NCBI GenBank assembly: GCA_039621445.1 | Contig: CP154956.1 | Location: 90,588,482 to 90,652,481, forward strand | From: Euglena gracilis | Taxonomy: Eukaryota > Euglenida > Euglenophyceae > Euglenales | Length of the DNA: 64,000 bases | Direction of reading: 5' to 3' | In this document: positions 22,527 to 33,513 of the stretch, piece by piece | How positions within the stretch are numbered: the first letter of the stretch is position 1 | Layout of the letters: the number at the start of each line of letters is the position of its first letter | Made by a program: the position numbers and the translations under genes | Notes under the pieces: model-generated | Told to the model about the DNA's origin: nothing | The model's input: the letters and a program-made list of their open reading frames with translations, nothing else | The model's database searches: none

Positions 22527-23052
22527 GTAAGCCAAAGGGCACCCCATCCCGGGGGGGGGGGGGGCAGCTAGGAACTTTTTTCCCATCCCCGGAACCCTTC
22601 CACCCATCGAAGAGTTTTATTTTTATTTTGCAGCCACCCAAAGGGGACTTGAATGGTGACGGGTTTTCGCTTTTGGAGGAACAAGAATGGGCCACGAAAA
22701 TGGGCAAAAATGGGTCAGAAAAGGCAGGCCAAGGCAAACGTTGGGTCAAAAAAATCGATTTTTCTGCACAATTGGCAGTTTTGGGGGCATTTTTGCAGTT
22801 TCAATTTTTTTTGGTGCCCAGTTGGGCCCCCCAGCTTGGACCCAGTTCTAGCCGGGGGACTTGGTCAGCCAGCAGGCCTTTTCTTGCCACCCTCTGAAAA
22901 GACCCCCCGAGCGGGGGTCGCTAAGTGACGCCGTGTTCACAGGTTTCAACGTCAGACAAGCAATCGTGGACAGCTATCCTCCTGAAGATTGAAGCCTAGC
23001 CAGTGAAGGGGTACAAAAAGTTTTTTTTAAACACATTTCCACTCCGTTCCAG

Positions 23053-23178
23053 GCGGGGGACCCCCATGGGGGCATCAGCCAACAATCACTAACTTTCAGC
23101 CAACCTTGGGGCATTTTTGGGCCGCTTTCCAGTGACTGGCTGGCTGGAAAAATGCGAGACAACCAAATGGGGTCCAAA
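23053..23178 (+). CDS. Internal exon with consensus splice sites
   Basis: tttccactccgttccag| and AAA|GTGAGT enclose exactly 42 codons in phase 0-0: ISQQSLTFSQPWGIFGPLSS, then DWLAGKMRDNQMGSK. This is among the best-bounded exons in the window. No family recognised. Confidence 0.6.
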
Positions 23179-23627
23179 GTGAGTGCCAATTAGCCAGAAA
23201 CGGCTCGATGTGGCCGCAGTGTGACAGCACTACACACTAAGGATACAGGGAAATTGTGTGACATTTTGTGGTTTGTTGCCGTTGTTTTGTGAAAATTTGC
23301 GAATTCTCACAGAATTTTCAATAAAAAATCATGTTCTGAAGAATGGTGGCAAAAGGGTACTGTAAAAATGGCAATCTTTTTTGAAGCCATTTTTTTGTGA
23401 CCTGACGTTTTCTTGGTAGGATGAATTATCAAGTGATCACAAATTTTCACAAATGACCACGCATGGTAGTCACAGGTCGTCGGCGCAAATCTGTGCTACA
23501 GAGCCCACAGGAAGTTTTCACCCCCCCCCGACCACAAACTTTTGTCATGGCTGTGTAATTTTGCCTGTTTGGAACACCTTTGTCCAATGAACACCCCCTG
23601 TTCGGACCGCAACTTTTGTTACCTAAG

Positions 23628-23702
23628 TGTTTTTTGGACACAGCGGGGCTTGTGCCTGCTGCATGACAACTTCCCAAGTGGGTATCCTCCCACGCTCCCA
23701 AT
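23628..23702 (+). CDS. Exon part, left of hAT-like element A
   Basis: The frame reads FWTQRGLCLLHDNFPSGYPP up to the 8-bp duplication CTCCCAAT, where the element is inserted. Removal of the element and one duplication joins it in frame to 23992. Confidence 0.5.
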
Positions 23703-23991
23703 CAGGGTTTTTTTTTTTAGTGTTGGACCCCGGGAGGGGGAGCGGGTGGGTCCGCCGAGCCCCCCCCCCCTTGCGGGACATGCCCCCCCCACATCCCAAA
23801 GGGGAGATATACTTTTTGGCACCAAAGGCGCCGAAATTTTTGAAAAGGGTGCTATTTTTAGCATTTTGGCGATGGTTTGGCAATTTTCGGGGAAAAGTGG
23901 GGGGGGTCTTTCTGGACCCCCGCCCCCCCCCCCCCCCAGGGGGTGTGTGGGTGGGTGGGTGTGGACTCCCCCAGTCTTAAAAAAAACCCTG
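23703..23991. mobile_element. hAT-like MITE, copy A
   Basis: It starts CAGGGTTTTTTTTTTTAG and ends AGTCTTAAAAAAAACCCTG. It is flanked by a perfect 8-bp duplication CTCCCAAT (23695-23702, 23992-23999). It shares the core GGTGCTATTTTTAGCATTTT and a GGCACCAAAGGCGCC mini-hairpin with copies B-F. Element plus duplication is 297 bp, and the exon frame stays open across it. A GT (23707) and an AG (24003) exactly 297 bp apart could splice it out. Confidence 0.85.
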
Positions 23992-24427
23992 CTCCCAATG
24001 GAGCAAATTCAACCACCAGCTGGTAGATTGAAATGTGCCATTGTTATCCCATTCCGCCATCTCTGGCGTCAACGTCTCTGGCATTGCAAGCCCCCTCATG
24101 TCGGGGGATGCCCAATGTTCGGTGCCCGCCTGTCAACGCCTCCAACCCCCCGCTGCTACCCTGTGACTCCTATTGCCGAAACGGTCACGGTTCGTTTGCT
24201 CCGCCAGCCGATGTGCGACAGGCAGGGCTGCCTTGTCATATCCCAGCAAACCCCACAAACTCCTCACTTTGAAAATTGCACTGTGCACCTTGGGCCAACA
24301 CGCCCCCCCCCCCCCCCGCAGGAAGTGTGGCCTCTTCTCATCCATTTGGCCTCACTGGGTGGGTGGTCTCTGTACCTGCCAACTCAGCCAGAGGCAAATG
24401 TCGAGACTCAGAAGGAGAAGAGGGGGG
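23992..24427 (+). CDS. Exon part, right of element A
   Basis: A long open frame with good codon pattern reads RLKCAIVIPFRHLWRQRLWH, later LLRQPMCDRQGCLVISQQTP, then ASLGGWSLYLPTQPEANVET. It contains a C run (24302-24317) and stops at the next element (24428). Product not recognised. Confidence 0.5.
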
Positions 24428-24670
24428 CAGAGATTTTTTTCTAAGTTTTGTCACCAGGGGGGGGGGGCGGACCAAGCCTGGTGGGAGGGGGTCAGGCCAA
24501 GTGGGCACCTCGCCCGAGGTGCGGTTTTCCTCTATTTTCGCCGCTTTGCGCCTACATTTTTTAACCCCAAAATTGACCCCCAAAAGTGGGCCCCCGACCC
24601 CCCCCCCCGGTGGCCTGCAAGGACCCATCGGACCCCCCTCCCTCCCCTCGGGTCCTTAGAAACCCCTCTG
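24428..24670. mobile_element. hAT-like MITE, CAGAG family
   Basis: It starts CAGAGATTTTTTTCTAAG and ends GGTCCTTAGAAACCCCTCTG. The flanks GAGGGGGG and GGGGGGGG agree in 7 of 8 positions but are low complexity. It shares CCAAGTGGGCACC and CCTCTATTTTCG blocks with a relic at about 44990-45134 (right end AACCTCTG) and resembles 13100-13290. Confidence 0.55.
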
Positions 24671-24789
24671 GGGGGGGGGGGGCAGGGCAGAAAGGGAATT
24701 GGCCAAACCGCCAGGGTGGTGGGGGGGTCGACCACCCCCCACCAGGCCTTCCCGTACAGCCCTGGGGGGGGGGGTTGCCGCCCTCCGTT

Positions 24790-25024
24790 CAGGGGATTTT
24801 TTTTTAGTCTTGGATCTCCGGGTAGGGGATGGGGGCTGGTGGGTATATCTTTTTCGGCGCCGAAGGCGACAAAAATTTTGAAAAAGGTGCTATTTTTAGC
24901 ATTTTTGGCCATTTTTGGGCAAAAGTGGGTGGGTCCCCCCCTCCCCCAGGGGGGGCCCACCCCAGGGGGTGGGTGGGTGGGTGCCGACCCCCTCCCCCCT
25001 TCCCCGGTCTTAAAAAAAACCCTG
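24790..25024. mobile_element. hAT-like MITE, copy B
   Basis: It starts CAGGGGATTTTTTTTTAGTC and ends GGTCTTAAAAAAAACCCTG. The flanking 8-mers CCTCCGTT and CCACCGTT differ at one position. Element plus duplication is 243 bp. A TAG near its left end would stop translation if it is not removed. Confidence 0.8.
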
Positions 25025-25250
25025 CCACCGTTCCTGCGGCGGCCGCCAAGGCGGGCAGCCCTGGCGGTGGTGGGAGCAGCGGGGCTTCGTCGCCCCTCTC
25101 CTCCAGTGTTGGTCCGCGCGGCCCCTGACCCCCTCCGCCCTCCCCTCCCTCCGGCCGGCCTCCCCCTCACGTTTGCTGACCTCTGCCGTTGCATCTGCAA
25201 CGGTGACCCCGTGGCCATGCGGTGGTCTGCCTGCGTGGCGTGCAGGGGTC
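25025..25250 (+). CDS. Exon part, right of element B
   Basis: Conceptual removal of B joins LPPSV on the left to PAAAAKAGSPGGGGSSGASS on the right in one frame. A second nearby frame carries LTFADLCRCICNGDPVAMRW, then SACVACR, which is Cys-rich. The 3' limit and the frame of the second half are uncertain. Confidence 0.4.
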
Positions 25251-27185
25251 TTGGACCCCGGGGGGGGGGGGAGTGGTGGGGTGGGTGGGTCCGGCCTAGC
25301 CCGGATATGCTTTTCGGTGCCGAAGGCACCAGAATTTTTTGAAAACACTGGTCTCTGGCTGGTTACTGGCTAGGGAAAACATTACCATGAAAAAAATCGA
25401 ACTGGGGGGTTCGGTTCCACTTGTATGATACGGGGTCCCTAAAGCCCCATATGGCCCCATGGGAATGGGGGACCCACTGACCCAATGGGGCCTGCCTTGC
25501 AAAATTCAGCCAGAAAAACTGGGTGGGACAGCACAGTCTGTCACACCCATCCAATTGTGCAACCCCCAAACCTCTCCCGGGGCAACGCCTTCCTGCAACC
25601 CACTCCCCAACACACGACACCAGGGTTTTTTTTTTAAAACCAGGGGGGTCCCCCCACTCACTCAACCCCTGGGGGGGCACCTCCCCCGGGGGGGGGGGTC
25701 CCGGGGGACCCACTCTCGATCCCACGAGTGCAGCCAGTAACCCTTTTGCACCATCTCAATGCCGTGAAATCCACAAAAAATTCACGTGGAAAGAGGCTTC
25801 CGGAAAACACCTCTTAAACCGGAGCGAAGTGTTGTGGCCTTATGAGGTTTGGTAAATTTTGAACCCAATTGTTGTGGGGAAAAAAGCTGCCCAGGATTTC
25901 CCCACAATTTGAAGGATTCATCTCTGCTCCAGGGGGAGGGGTGACCAGCCAGCCAGCATCTTTTTCCCCCTCCAGCTAGCAACCGGACCCCCCCACCCCA
26001 AGTCCGCAGTTGCTGAATAAAGTTGGGGCCAGCCCGGCAAAGCTGGGTGGATGAGACCGAAGAATTTTTCGCTGCAGAGTGCTGGAGTTTTGGGGGAACG
26101 GATGAAAAAGTGACCAAAACTGGCATTCTTGAGGGTTGTTGGGGGGTTTTCACCTTGGAGCTTCGACTAACGAATCCCAACCCAGCTGGATTTGGATTTT
26201 TTTTTGCTTGTTCTTCGGGTCACACCTTTGCTTAAGGGTTCGCAGTACCCCGGGTGGGGGATGGCTGGGCTGCAGCTAGTCCCCCAGGGGGGTCCACTGG
26301 CAGGGCTAGGGCTAGCCAGTACCTGCTGTCGCACAAGTGACCTCCCCCCGGGTGGGGCCACTGGTATGAGGCTATTTTTCAAGCCAAGTTTGCATGTTAG
26401 GAGGAGGGGGATGGAGCAAGGATGAGCCAACCTCCAGTGACAACTTCCAGGGAGAATGGGAGGGGGTGTCCACTGGCTAGCCATTTTGCTGGACACTGGA
26501 AAAAATGGACCAGCTAGACCCCCGGGGGGGCCGACTGGAAAAAAATTCCTTACACGCTACGCGCTGAGATGGTTTTTTTGATTTAATTCAAAAAAAAATA
26601 CAAAAAAAGACTGAAAATGAAAATGGCATTTTTGGCGAGTTTGGGGGTCGACATTTTTTTTCAGCGCTTCGCACAGGTCACAGGAAAAAAAATCCCACTA
26701 GTCAATAAAATTCTGTCAGGAAAATCTTGGACAAATCCTTGAATTGCTGGGAAAACATTCAGGACAAAAAAAGATCGTGCAGAATTTTCAGGGAACGAGA
26801 AACGTAAATATACCAATGGATTTCCCCCAAATCCAAACTTCAAAAAATTGGAGATATCCCAAACTCCAAAATGCAAGAAAGCAGCTTTTTCTCATTTTGG
26901 GTTTTATTGTGAAGAGCTAATTTAAGGAAAAGGCATCCATGTCAAGAATCGGTGCGAAATGATAAAGGAAATTTTTTTTCAGGTGTTCACTGGAAAAATT
27001 TGGTTTTTCCTGAAAATTGCCAGGAAAACTCCTGGATGGATCAGAAGTTTTATAAGGGCCCCCAGGCCGGGGGGGGGGGGGCTGGAAAAAATGCTGGCCT
27101 GACTGGAAAAAAATGGTGCTGGCCTGACGCGGTCCAGCTGGCTGGCAGCTGTTCCAGCCAGCTAGCCAGCTGGAACCCAAAACAG

Positions 27186-27369
27186 GCCATTCTTTAAATA
27201 CCCTGAATGGGAGGGCGGGGACCTGCTGTATATGATCGAGCATTTCACATGCTTGCAAAATACGCTGGCACACCCTGTCAATTTTGTGCATGCCAAAGTA
27301 CTTCCAGGGAAACGACAACCCAGCGAGTATTATCACAGGGGGCAATTTTCCAAAACGACAAGCCAGCTG
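27186..27369 (+). CDS. Exon, unknown
   Basis: The frame reads FFKYPEWEGGDLLYMIEHFT, then CLQNTLAHPVNFVHAKVLPG, between an aaaacag| acceptor and a |GTATGG donor, phase 1 to 0. It is free of homopolymer runs, unlike its surroundings. No family recognised. Confidence 0.5.
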
Positions 27370-27615
27370 GTATGGGCAAGGCTGGGTGGCACCTTCCCAG
27401 GGGGGAGCTGCACCTGATGGGAAACAAACCCCATTGGCATTTTTTTTGCCTTCTTCGAGAACCCCCAAAAGGGGTTCAGCTTGGATTGGTCCATGGTCCA
27501 TAAGAACAGCCAGGGGGGGAGCTCGTCCCTCCCCCTTACTGTCCCCCCAAATTGTTTCTATGGACCCAAAAGGGGGCCATGGGATGGGAACTAATATATA
27601 TAATATATATATATA

Positions 27616-27618
27616 TAC

Positions 27619-27649
<31 letters not shown>

Positions 27650-27855
27650 TGTATGTATGTATGTATGTATGTATGTATGTATGTATGTATGTATGTATGT
27701 ATGTATGTATGTATGTATGTATGTATGTATGTATGTATGTATTATGTATGTATGTATGTATGTATGTATGTATGTATGTATGTATGTATGTATGTATGTA
27801 TGTATGTATGTATGTATGTATGTATGTATGTATGTATGTATGTATGTATGTATAT
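27616..27855. repeat. (ATGT)n microsatellite
   Basis: About 240 bases of tandem ATGT with one interruption (TATTATG at 27740). All long frames over it (Tyr-Val-Cys-Met on plus, Ile-His-Thr-Tyr on minus) are artefacts. Confidence 0.95.
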
Positions 27856-28312
27856 GTATGCAATAAATATAATTTTCAGGATGGGGAATAAGGGTGGGGG
27901 GCATGGTATATGCATATAGACATGTAGATAAACATCCACACAATCAGTCACACATGCAGTGGCGAACCAAACTGGGTCCAAAAGGCCACCTAAAATACAC
28001 AAAATTGAATCTTTTTGTTCAACATATTCATATACATCTACATATACAAAAACTTATCCTATGTTCTTGTATATGTTGATGAATATGAATATGTATTTGC
28101 CTGTATCATGTCGATGTCAATGTCTATGTTGTGTGTTTGTCCATGTGTATATGTTTATGCATATGTGCATGTGCATGTACATGTATACGTATACATGGAT
28201 CTGTATATGTATGCGTATATGTGTACGTATATGTATATGTATATGTATATGTGTATCTATATGCATATGTATATGTGTATGTATATGTATTTGTATATGT
28301 ATATGTGTATGT

Positions 28313-28582
28313 GGCAACCTCCCACTAAATGCCCCCCCCGGGGGGGGGGCGGATAGTGGGATCAGGGGGCGGCAAAAGTTTTTTTGCGTTCATCATGGAT
28401 TAGGGTTAGGTGCGCGAGTTCGGTCTAACTTCACGCCTAAGTCGCGCACCTAACCCTAATCCATAAGTTAGGCCTAACCCTAACCCTAACTCTTAACCCT
28501 AACCCTATTCCATCATTAACGCAAGAAAAAATTGCTGCCCCCTGATCCCACTATCCGCGGGGGCGTTTAGTGGGAGGCTTCC
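28313..28582. mobile_element. Foldback element with TTAGGG-like core, copy 1
   Basis: The ends are inverted: GGCAACCTCCCACTAAATGC on the left and GTTTAGTGGGAGGCTTCC on the right. They are followed inward by a matching GCGGATAGTGGGATCAGGGG block and then TTAGGG on the left arm and CCCTAA on the right. The whole 270 bp can fold into a hairpin. There is no coding capacity. It sits inside (TATATG)n, so a target duplication cannot be seen. Confidence 0.85.
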
Positions 28583-28627
<45 letters not shown>

Positions 28628-28897
28628 GATGTATATGTATACGTATATGTATATGTATATGTGTATGCATATGTTTGTGTATATGTTTATGTATACGTAT
28701 ATGTATATGTGCATCTATATGCATGTATATGTGTATGTGTATCTATATGCATATGTATATGCATATGTACATGTATATGCATATGTATATGCATATGTAT
28801 ATGCATATGTATATGTATATGTACATGCATATGTATATGTACATGTATATGTATAGGTATATGTATATGTATATGTAGATGTAGATGTATATGTATA

Positions 28898-28970
<73 letters not shown>

Positions 28971-29261
28971 GGCAGCCTCCCACTAAATGCCCCCCCCCCC
29001 CGGAGAGGGCCGGATAGTGGGATCAGGGGGCGGCAATTTTTTTTTGTGTTAATGATGGAATAGGGTTAGACTTAAGATTAAGTTAGGGTTAGGGTTAGGC
29101 CTAACTTATGGATTAGGGTTAGGTGCGCAAAAAAAAGTTAGGCCTGAAGTTAGGCTGAACTCGCGCACCCAACCCTACTCCATCATTAACGCAAAAAAAA
29201 ATGCCGCCCCCTGATCCCACTATCCGCCCCCCCCGGGGGGGGCGTTTAGTGGGAGGCTGCC
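28971..29261. mobile_element. Foldback element with TTAGGG-like core, copy 2
   Basis: Same ends (GGCAGCCTCCCACTAAATGC ... GTTTAGTGGGAGGCTGCC) and same GC-rich inner arms as copy 1. The core is the inverted version of the copy 1 core with about 85% similarity by eye. The repeated arrangement in the same microsatellite suggests site preference or duplication. Confidence 0.85.
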
Positions 29262-29284
29262 GTATATGTATATGTATATGTATG

Positions 29285-29335
<51 letters not shown>

Positions 29336-29450
29336 CTATGTCTATGTATGTATATGTATATGTATATGTATATGTGTATGTACATGTGTATTTGAGTCTG
29401 TTTATTATTTTTGCCGCTTTTTCCCCTTACTGTCGTTCCCCATCGCCCAG

Positions 29451-29734
29451 GAGTCTCTCCATCCTTGCGCTTACACCAAAAAATGCCCGCCGTCTGTCCG
29501 CCGAGCGTTGTGGAAGGGCTCGGGTGGCGCAGCGGCCCCCCGGACGCGCCGCAGCCCAGCTGCCGGTCCAGCACGATGTGCATCTCCTCCGCGAACTCCG
29601 CTATCGGAGACGACGACGTGGCCAGCCAGGGACCTCCGGCCGGGGGGGAATCTCCCATCTGGAACGATGAGGATTGGAGGATTGGGCAGTACGGCAATCC
29701 CCAAAACCCCGCCACCCCCATCCTGGTGATCCTG
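29451..29734 (+). CDS. Exon, acidic/Ser-rich protein
   Basis: The acceptor catcgcccag| is good and the donor is GTGGGT at 29735 (alternative GTGATC 29726), phase 0. The frame reads MPAVCPPSVVEGLGWRSGPP, then SSTMCISSANSAIGDDDVAS. It probably belongs with 30071-30193 and 31359-31559. Confidence 0.6.
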
Positions 29735-30070
29735 GTGGGTGGGAGCCGACGAGGAAGGGTCTGACCCCCCCCCCCCCGCCAGTTGATGAGGATATTATTT
29801 CGGCATATTTTTCAAGCTCCAATGTACCCCAGAATGCGCATCTTTGCATAATGTCTGAGTTATGTGCATTTTTGAAGCTTTTATCTAAATTGATACGGTC
29901 TCAAATTTTTGGTGCTGATCATTTTTTCAAAATATGCTTTGATGAAAATTGAGAGTTTCTCCCTTGTTTGGTTTCTCCCTCTGGGGATTATTTTTGGGCG
30001 ATATATTATTTTGGGGAATCTGTGATATTTGTCTTTGTGTGTGAACATGAGGGAAGGGCCCACGCAAGAG

Positions 30071-30193
30071 GAGCCAAACCGTCCGCCATCGCCAGGTTTA
30101 AGGGACGTCTCTGCCGTCGAGGGAATCGTGTGGGACGCCCCCACAGCCTCCCCACGGGTCACATTCGCGGAAGAGCTGGAGCAGTTCGCCACG
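30071..30193 (+). CDS. Exon with RVTF motif
   Basis: The frame reads EPNRPPSPGLRDVSAVEGIV, then SPRVTFAEELEQFAT, ending at |GTGTGC in phase 0. Several AG acceptors are possible between 30051 and 30073. RVTF followed by acidic residues fits the RVxF docking motif by which regulatory subunits bind protein phosphatase 1; this is an inference from a short motif. Confidence 0.55.
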
Positions 30194-31358
30194 GTGTGCC
30201 CCTGTCCCTCCCCGGGGCTTGCATAGTGCCCAGTAACACACCCCGCACGGCGCACTGCACGAGGTGGGGTTTGAGCTTTGGGCGGCGAAAGGCCCGAAAT
30301 GGCCAGGGACGGTGTGGTGGGTTGATCGGGGCAGGGCGCGGCTGAACGGGAATCCCCTGAAACCCTGTGGGTCGCGGTGGGATGGGCGTCGGCCACCCAC
30401 CCCACCCACCCACCCCCATTCTGTTGGGTGGAGCGTCCGATCCCCCCTCCATTTCTTCCCATTTTTTCAGAGGCGCCAATTTTTCAGGTCAAATTTTGCA
30501 GAGCCCTCCCCCATCTCCTGGGTGGGGTAACCCCCCCCAACCAGGCTTGTACTTAAGAGTTCACAATGCCCCCTTGTGTGGGGGGCAGCTCGAATGCATG
30601 TTGTAGAAAAAACCAAGTGGACCCCCCAGGGGTCTTCCTGCAGGACTAGCTCTAGTGTGCAGTAGTAGCTAGATCAAAGGTTTTCCCCAGACTCAAAGCG
30701 CCGCAATTTTTTGACTCCAAACCTGCCAAAATCCTCGTTTGGGGGTCGCTTTTGGCATTTTTTTTTTGACTTCTGGGACAACAGAACACGTTGAAACACC
30801 ATTTGTACCACGGCACACAACGCTGGAGGATTTTTTTTCCAGTCAGGGGGACCTCTCAGACATCCCGGGGGGTCCATCTAGAGACTTTTTTCCAGTGGCG
30901 AGCAAGATCTCTCGCTCATGGACGCCCTGTGCCCTGAAGCAAAAGCCTTTTCCCAACACGCCTTGCTGTACATCCCTGGGATAGGCTTCTGCAAAAGCCC
31001 CCTGGGGTCTTGGTAGGGGAGACATGGCTAAAAGCTGATTTTGTGATGTAGTGCAGTTTGCCCACCTCCTGTGAGTCGAAGGCCGCATAAGCCAACTTCA
31101 ACAGAACCCACAACTTATTTTTTTGCATCTGTGTGCGTACGTATTTATGCATGTGTAGGTCTGCACACATGCGTGGATGCATGGATGTCTGTGAGTGGAT
31201 TTTTATTTGCATGTATGTTCAGGTGCATATGTATGCCCGTATGCACTGGACATTGGATATGTTTGTGGACAATGCAGACATCGTCGTTGCTGTAAGTGCT
31301 CTTTATGTCCTGTCCGGGAATCTGGTGGTCAATTGAGAACCTTTTGGCCGGCTTACAG

Positions 31359-31559
31359 GAAGAGGAAGAGGAGGAGGAGGAAGAGGAGGTGGAGGAGGAC
31401 GGGGCCAGCGGGTGTTCGAAACCTTGGCGTCCTGTGCGGAACCCGTTCGCCCCCCGCACGCCGCCCCGGCCGCCGGCTTCGCCCCGGCGGTTCTCCATCC
31501 TGTCCCGCCGGGGGCGGCGAATCTGCTGCAGGCGATTATTGGGCAAGTCTGCCATGTAG
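31359..31559 (+). CDS. Terminal exon: poly-Glu then basic tail
   Basis: cggcttacag| opens phase 0, matching the end of 30193. Ten Glu residues precede VEEDGASGCSKPWRPVRNPF, then an Arg/Pro-rich tail RRFSILSRRGRRICCRRLL, ending at TAG 31557-31559. With the two preceding exons this would be the 3' part of an intrinsically disordered protein, possibly a phosphatase regulator. Confidence 0.6.
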   Translation, partial: EEEEEEEEEEVEEDGASGCSKPWRPVRNPFAPRTPPRPPASPRRFSILSRRGRRICCRRLLGKSAM

Positions 31560-31884
31560 ATCGGAATTGAGTTGATAATTGAAACAACTCAAAGAACCTG
31601 TGTACACTACTCTATTAGGCAAATCATATGCAGAAATATAGGCCTCTTACGTTTTTTCCCTCGCAATTTGCATTTCAACAACGGTGGTTTTGACGCATGA
31701 ACACTCATGATGGTGCAACAGGTGTGCCTCAGAGACCCGACAGCCTCCTTGCCCCGGGGATTTGAGCCAACGTTTGTCCCGGGAATTGTATTGCCTGCCG
31801 CACAGGTTTTGCAACGTCTGTGTTGTTTTTTTTTTGACACGGGTCTGTCCGAGGCATGAGAGGGTTGGCTCCGCAGGGTGTCAG

Positions 31885-31974
31885 GGTTGGCCAGCGCTGG
31901 ACGTCTGCTGCCCCCGCCCCGTCCGCGGCGGAGTCCCTACCTGCCCGCCGACGTGCCCCTTTCCACGCCCCTAT
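31885..31974 (+). CDS. Short exon, Cys/Pro-rich
   Basis: gtgtcag| and |GTAATG enclose exactly 30 codons, phase 0-0: ALDVCCPRPVRGGVPTCPPT, then CPFPRPY. The following sequence (31975-32075) is a GTGACTGG-type minisatellite that would be its intron. Confidence 0.45.
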
Positions 31975-32084
31975 GTAATGACTGGGTGTGACTGAGGCGT
32001 GACTTGGACGTGATTGGGACGTGACTGGGCGTGACTTTCACGTGACTGGCACATGACTGAGTGTGACTGGGGCGCGAATGGGTT

Positions 32085-32245
32085 CTGGAAGTCCATGGGT
32101 GCGTGTCCCCGGTGACCTTCGCCTGCGGGCAGCCCACCACGAAGCCGAACCTGTACGAGGGCTACCGGACCATCCCGGAGCAGGAGATGAGCCCCACAGG
32201 ACGGGGCTGGGGGCGGTCCCTGCGCTGCAGGGCCCTGGGGTGTTC
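32085..32245 (+). CDS. Exon, unknown
   Basis: The frame has G/C-ending codons and reads VTFACGQPTTKPNLYEGYRT, then IPEQEMSPTG, ending at a GTAAGC donor (32246). The exact start is unclear. Likely the same gene as 31885-31974. Confidence 0.5.
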
Positions 32246-33078
32246 GTAAGCTGGAGGGGACACTGCCCAGGGTCCAGCCAGCCAGGGAGAGGCCTGGGAA
32301 GGGCGGTCTGCCGCTGGTGTCATGGAGGCCGGAAGAAATCTAATCTAATCTAATCTATCCAATTTTGGGAATTGCTTCATTTGAGGTCATTTGCTTAACA
32401 CCTGTCCCACCCCACCCCCCGGGGGGGTGACTGACTGGTTTTTTCAGGGTGACTGACTGGTTTTTTGGCCGTTACCCCCCTCCCCCCGGGGGTGGGGTCG
32501 GCCAGAAATCACCCAAAAGTGGCTGAGTGGCCAACTGGCCAACCGGCGCCGAAGGCGCTGGAGAAAATTTTGGCCAAAAATGGCCTTGAAAGGCCAAAAA
32601 GTGACTGGTTTTCCTGAGTGCCCCCCCCCCCCCGGGGGTAAAGTGACTGACTGGCTTGACCGAAAAAAGTGACTGACTGGTTTTTTCGGAGTGGAAAGTG
32701 ACCCGCCTCACCCCCCGGGGTCGCTAAGCAATGGTATGGTCTGAAGTCAGAGCCTGGGGAGAATGATGTCTGGTTATATGAATGGCGGCTTTTGATCCCC
32801 CCCTTCGGGTACAATTTGTAAACCAACCTCAGGCCAACCGCATTTTGCTTGAAGTACCCGGTGCTTTTATTTTTATGTATGTATTTTTGCCTGGGACGAC
32901 CGAGGTCACGCCACCAACACCTGTCCAAAACGAAATGTCGTCCTGGGTGTTTGTATTTTTAAAAACAAGACCGGCCCGAAAAAGACCGGTCGGTTTCAAA
33001 TTCATTTCAGTGTGCAACCCATTCCAAGCCCAGTTCTGATGGTGATTGAGAAGTGGAATCTACCTCAGCACTCCGCAG

Positions 33079-33173
33079 GGCAAACAGCCACCCAGTGGCT
33101 GCCTCCACACATTTTCTCGAAGAAGCAAAAAAGCAGGTTCTGGTCACCCTCTCTGGAGGTCTGACGCTCACAG
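33079..33173 (+). CDS. Internal exon with strong splice sites
   Basis: actccgcag| and CACAG|GTAAAT enclose a frame SHPVAASTHFLEEAKKQVLV, then TLSGGLTLT, phase 2 to 1. A 43-nt GT-AG interval leads to 33217 with matching phase. Confidence 0.55.
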
Positions 33174-33216
33174 GTAAATGACTGCTCATTGGCTGGAGCA
33201 CCCCTTTGAGGTGAAG

Positions 33217-33513
33217 TGTTTGACCCGTTCCATATCGGCATGGCCAATGAACCCCTGAAGTCCTCCCCCGAACAGCGGTGCGGGTGTGCATTGCCACTAT
33301 GGCCCCATTGTCGGCCCGCAACACGCCACGCACACGCGAAATGCAAATACCCCCCATGGAAGTTTTCATTTTGGGGCCCGTCTGGTGACAACTTCCTGGC
33401 GGGGTATGTGCTCCACACGTTGTACACAACCATGAATGGCCCCGCCAAACAAACAGTCATGGGCAGGCTGCCAGCGTGGGCTGAATTTCGAGTCGAGTCT
33501 GACCCCACCCGGG
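33217..33513 (+). CDS. Exon, about 98 codons
   Basis: It continues 33079-33173 across a 43-nt intron. The frame reads FDPFHIGMANEPLKSSPEQR, then SGDNFLAGYVLHTLYTTMNG, then MGRLPAWAEFRVESDPT and ends near a G run. A GTATGT at 33402 could be an earlier donor. No family recognised. Confidence 0.5.

Larger units (their letters stand above)
28200..29395. repeat. (TATATG)n array
   Basis: Three blocks of tandem TATATG (about 28205-28312, 28583-28970, 29262-29390) are separated by the two foldback elements. The blocks look like one ancestral array into which the elements inserted. Confidence 0.9.

Noticed and set aside
22634-22700. EF-hand loop (DLNGDGFSLLEE) after a strong acceptor
   Set aside because: Position 8 is Ser instead of a hydrophobic residue, the frame runs at once into low-complexity AAATGGG repeats, and the phase does not match the previous exon.
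27591-27943. Long Tyr-Val-Cys-Met and Ile-His-Thr-Tyr reading frames on both strands
   Set aside because: They are translations of the (ATGT)n microsatellite, open in every frame because the repeat has no stop.
28390-29170. Telomere or chromosome end from TTAGGG/CCCTAA repeats
   Set aside because: Arrays are only one to three units, occur in both orientations inside hairpin elements, and lie mid-window.
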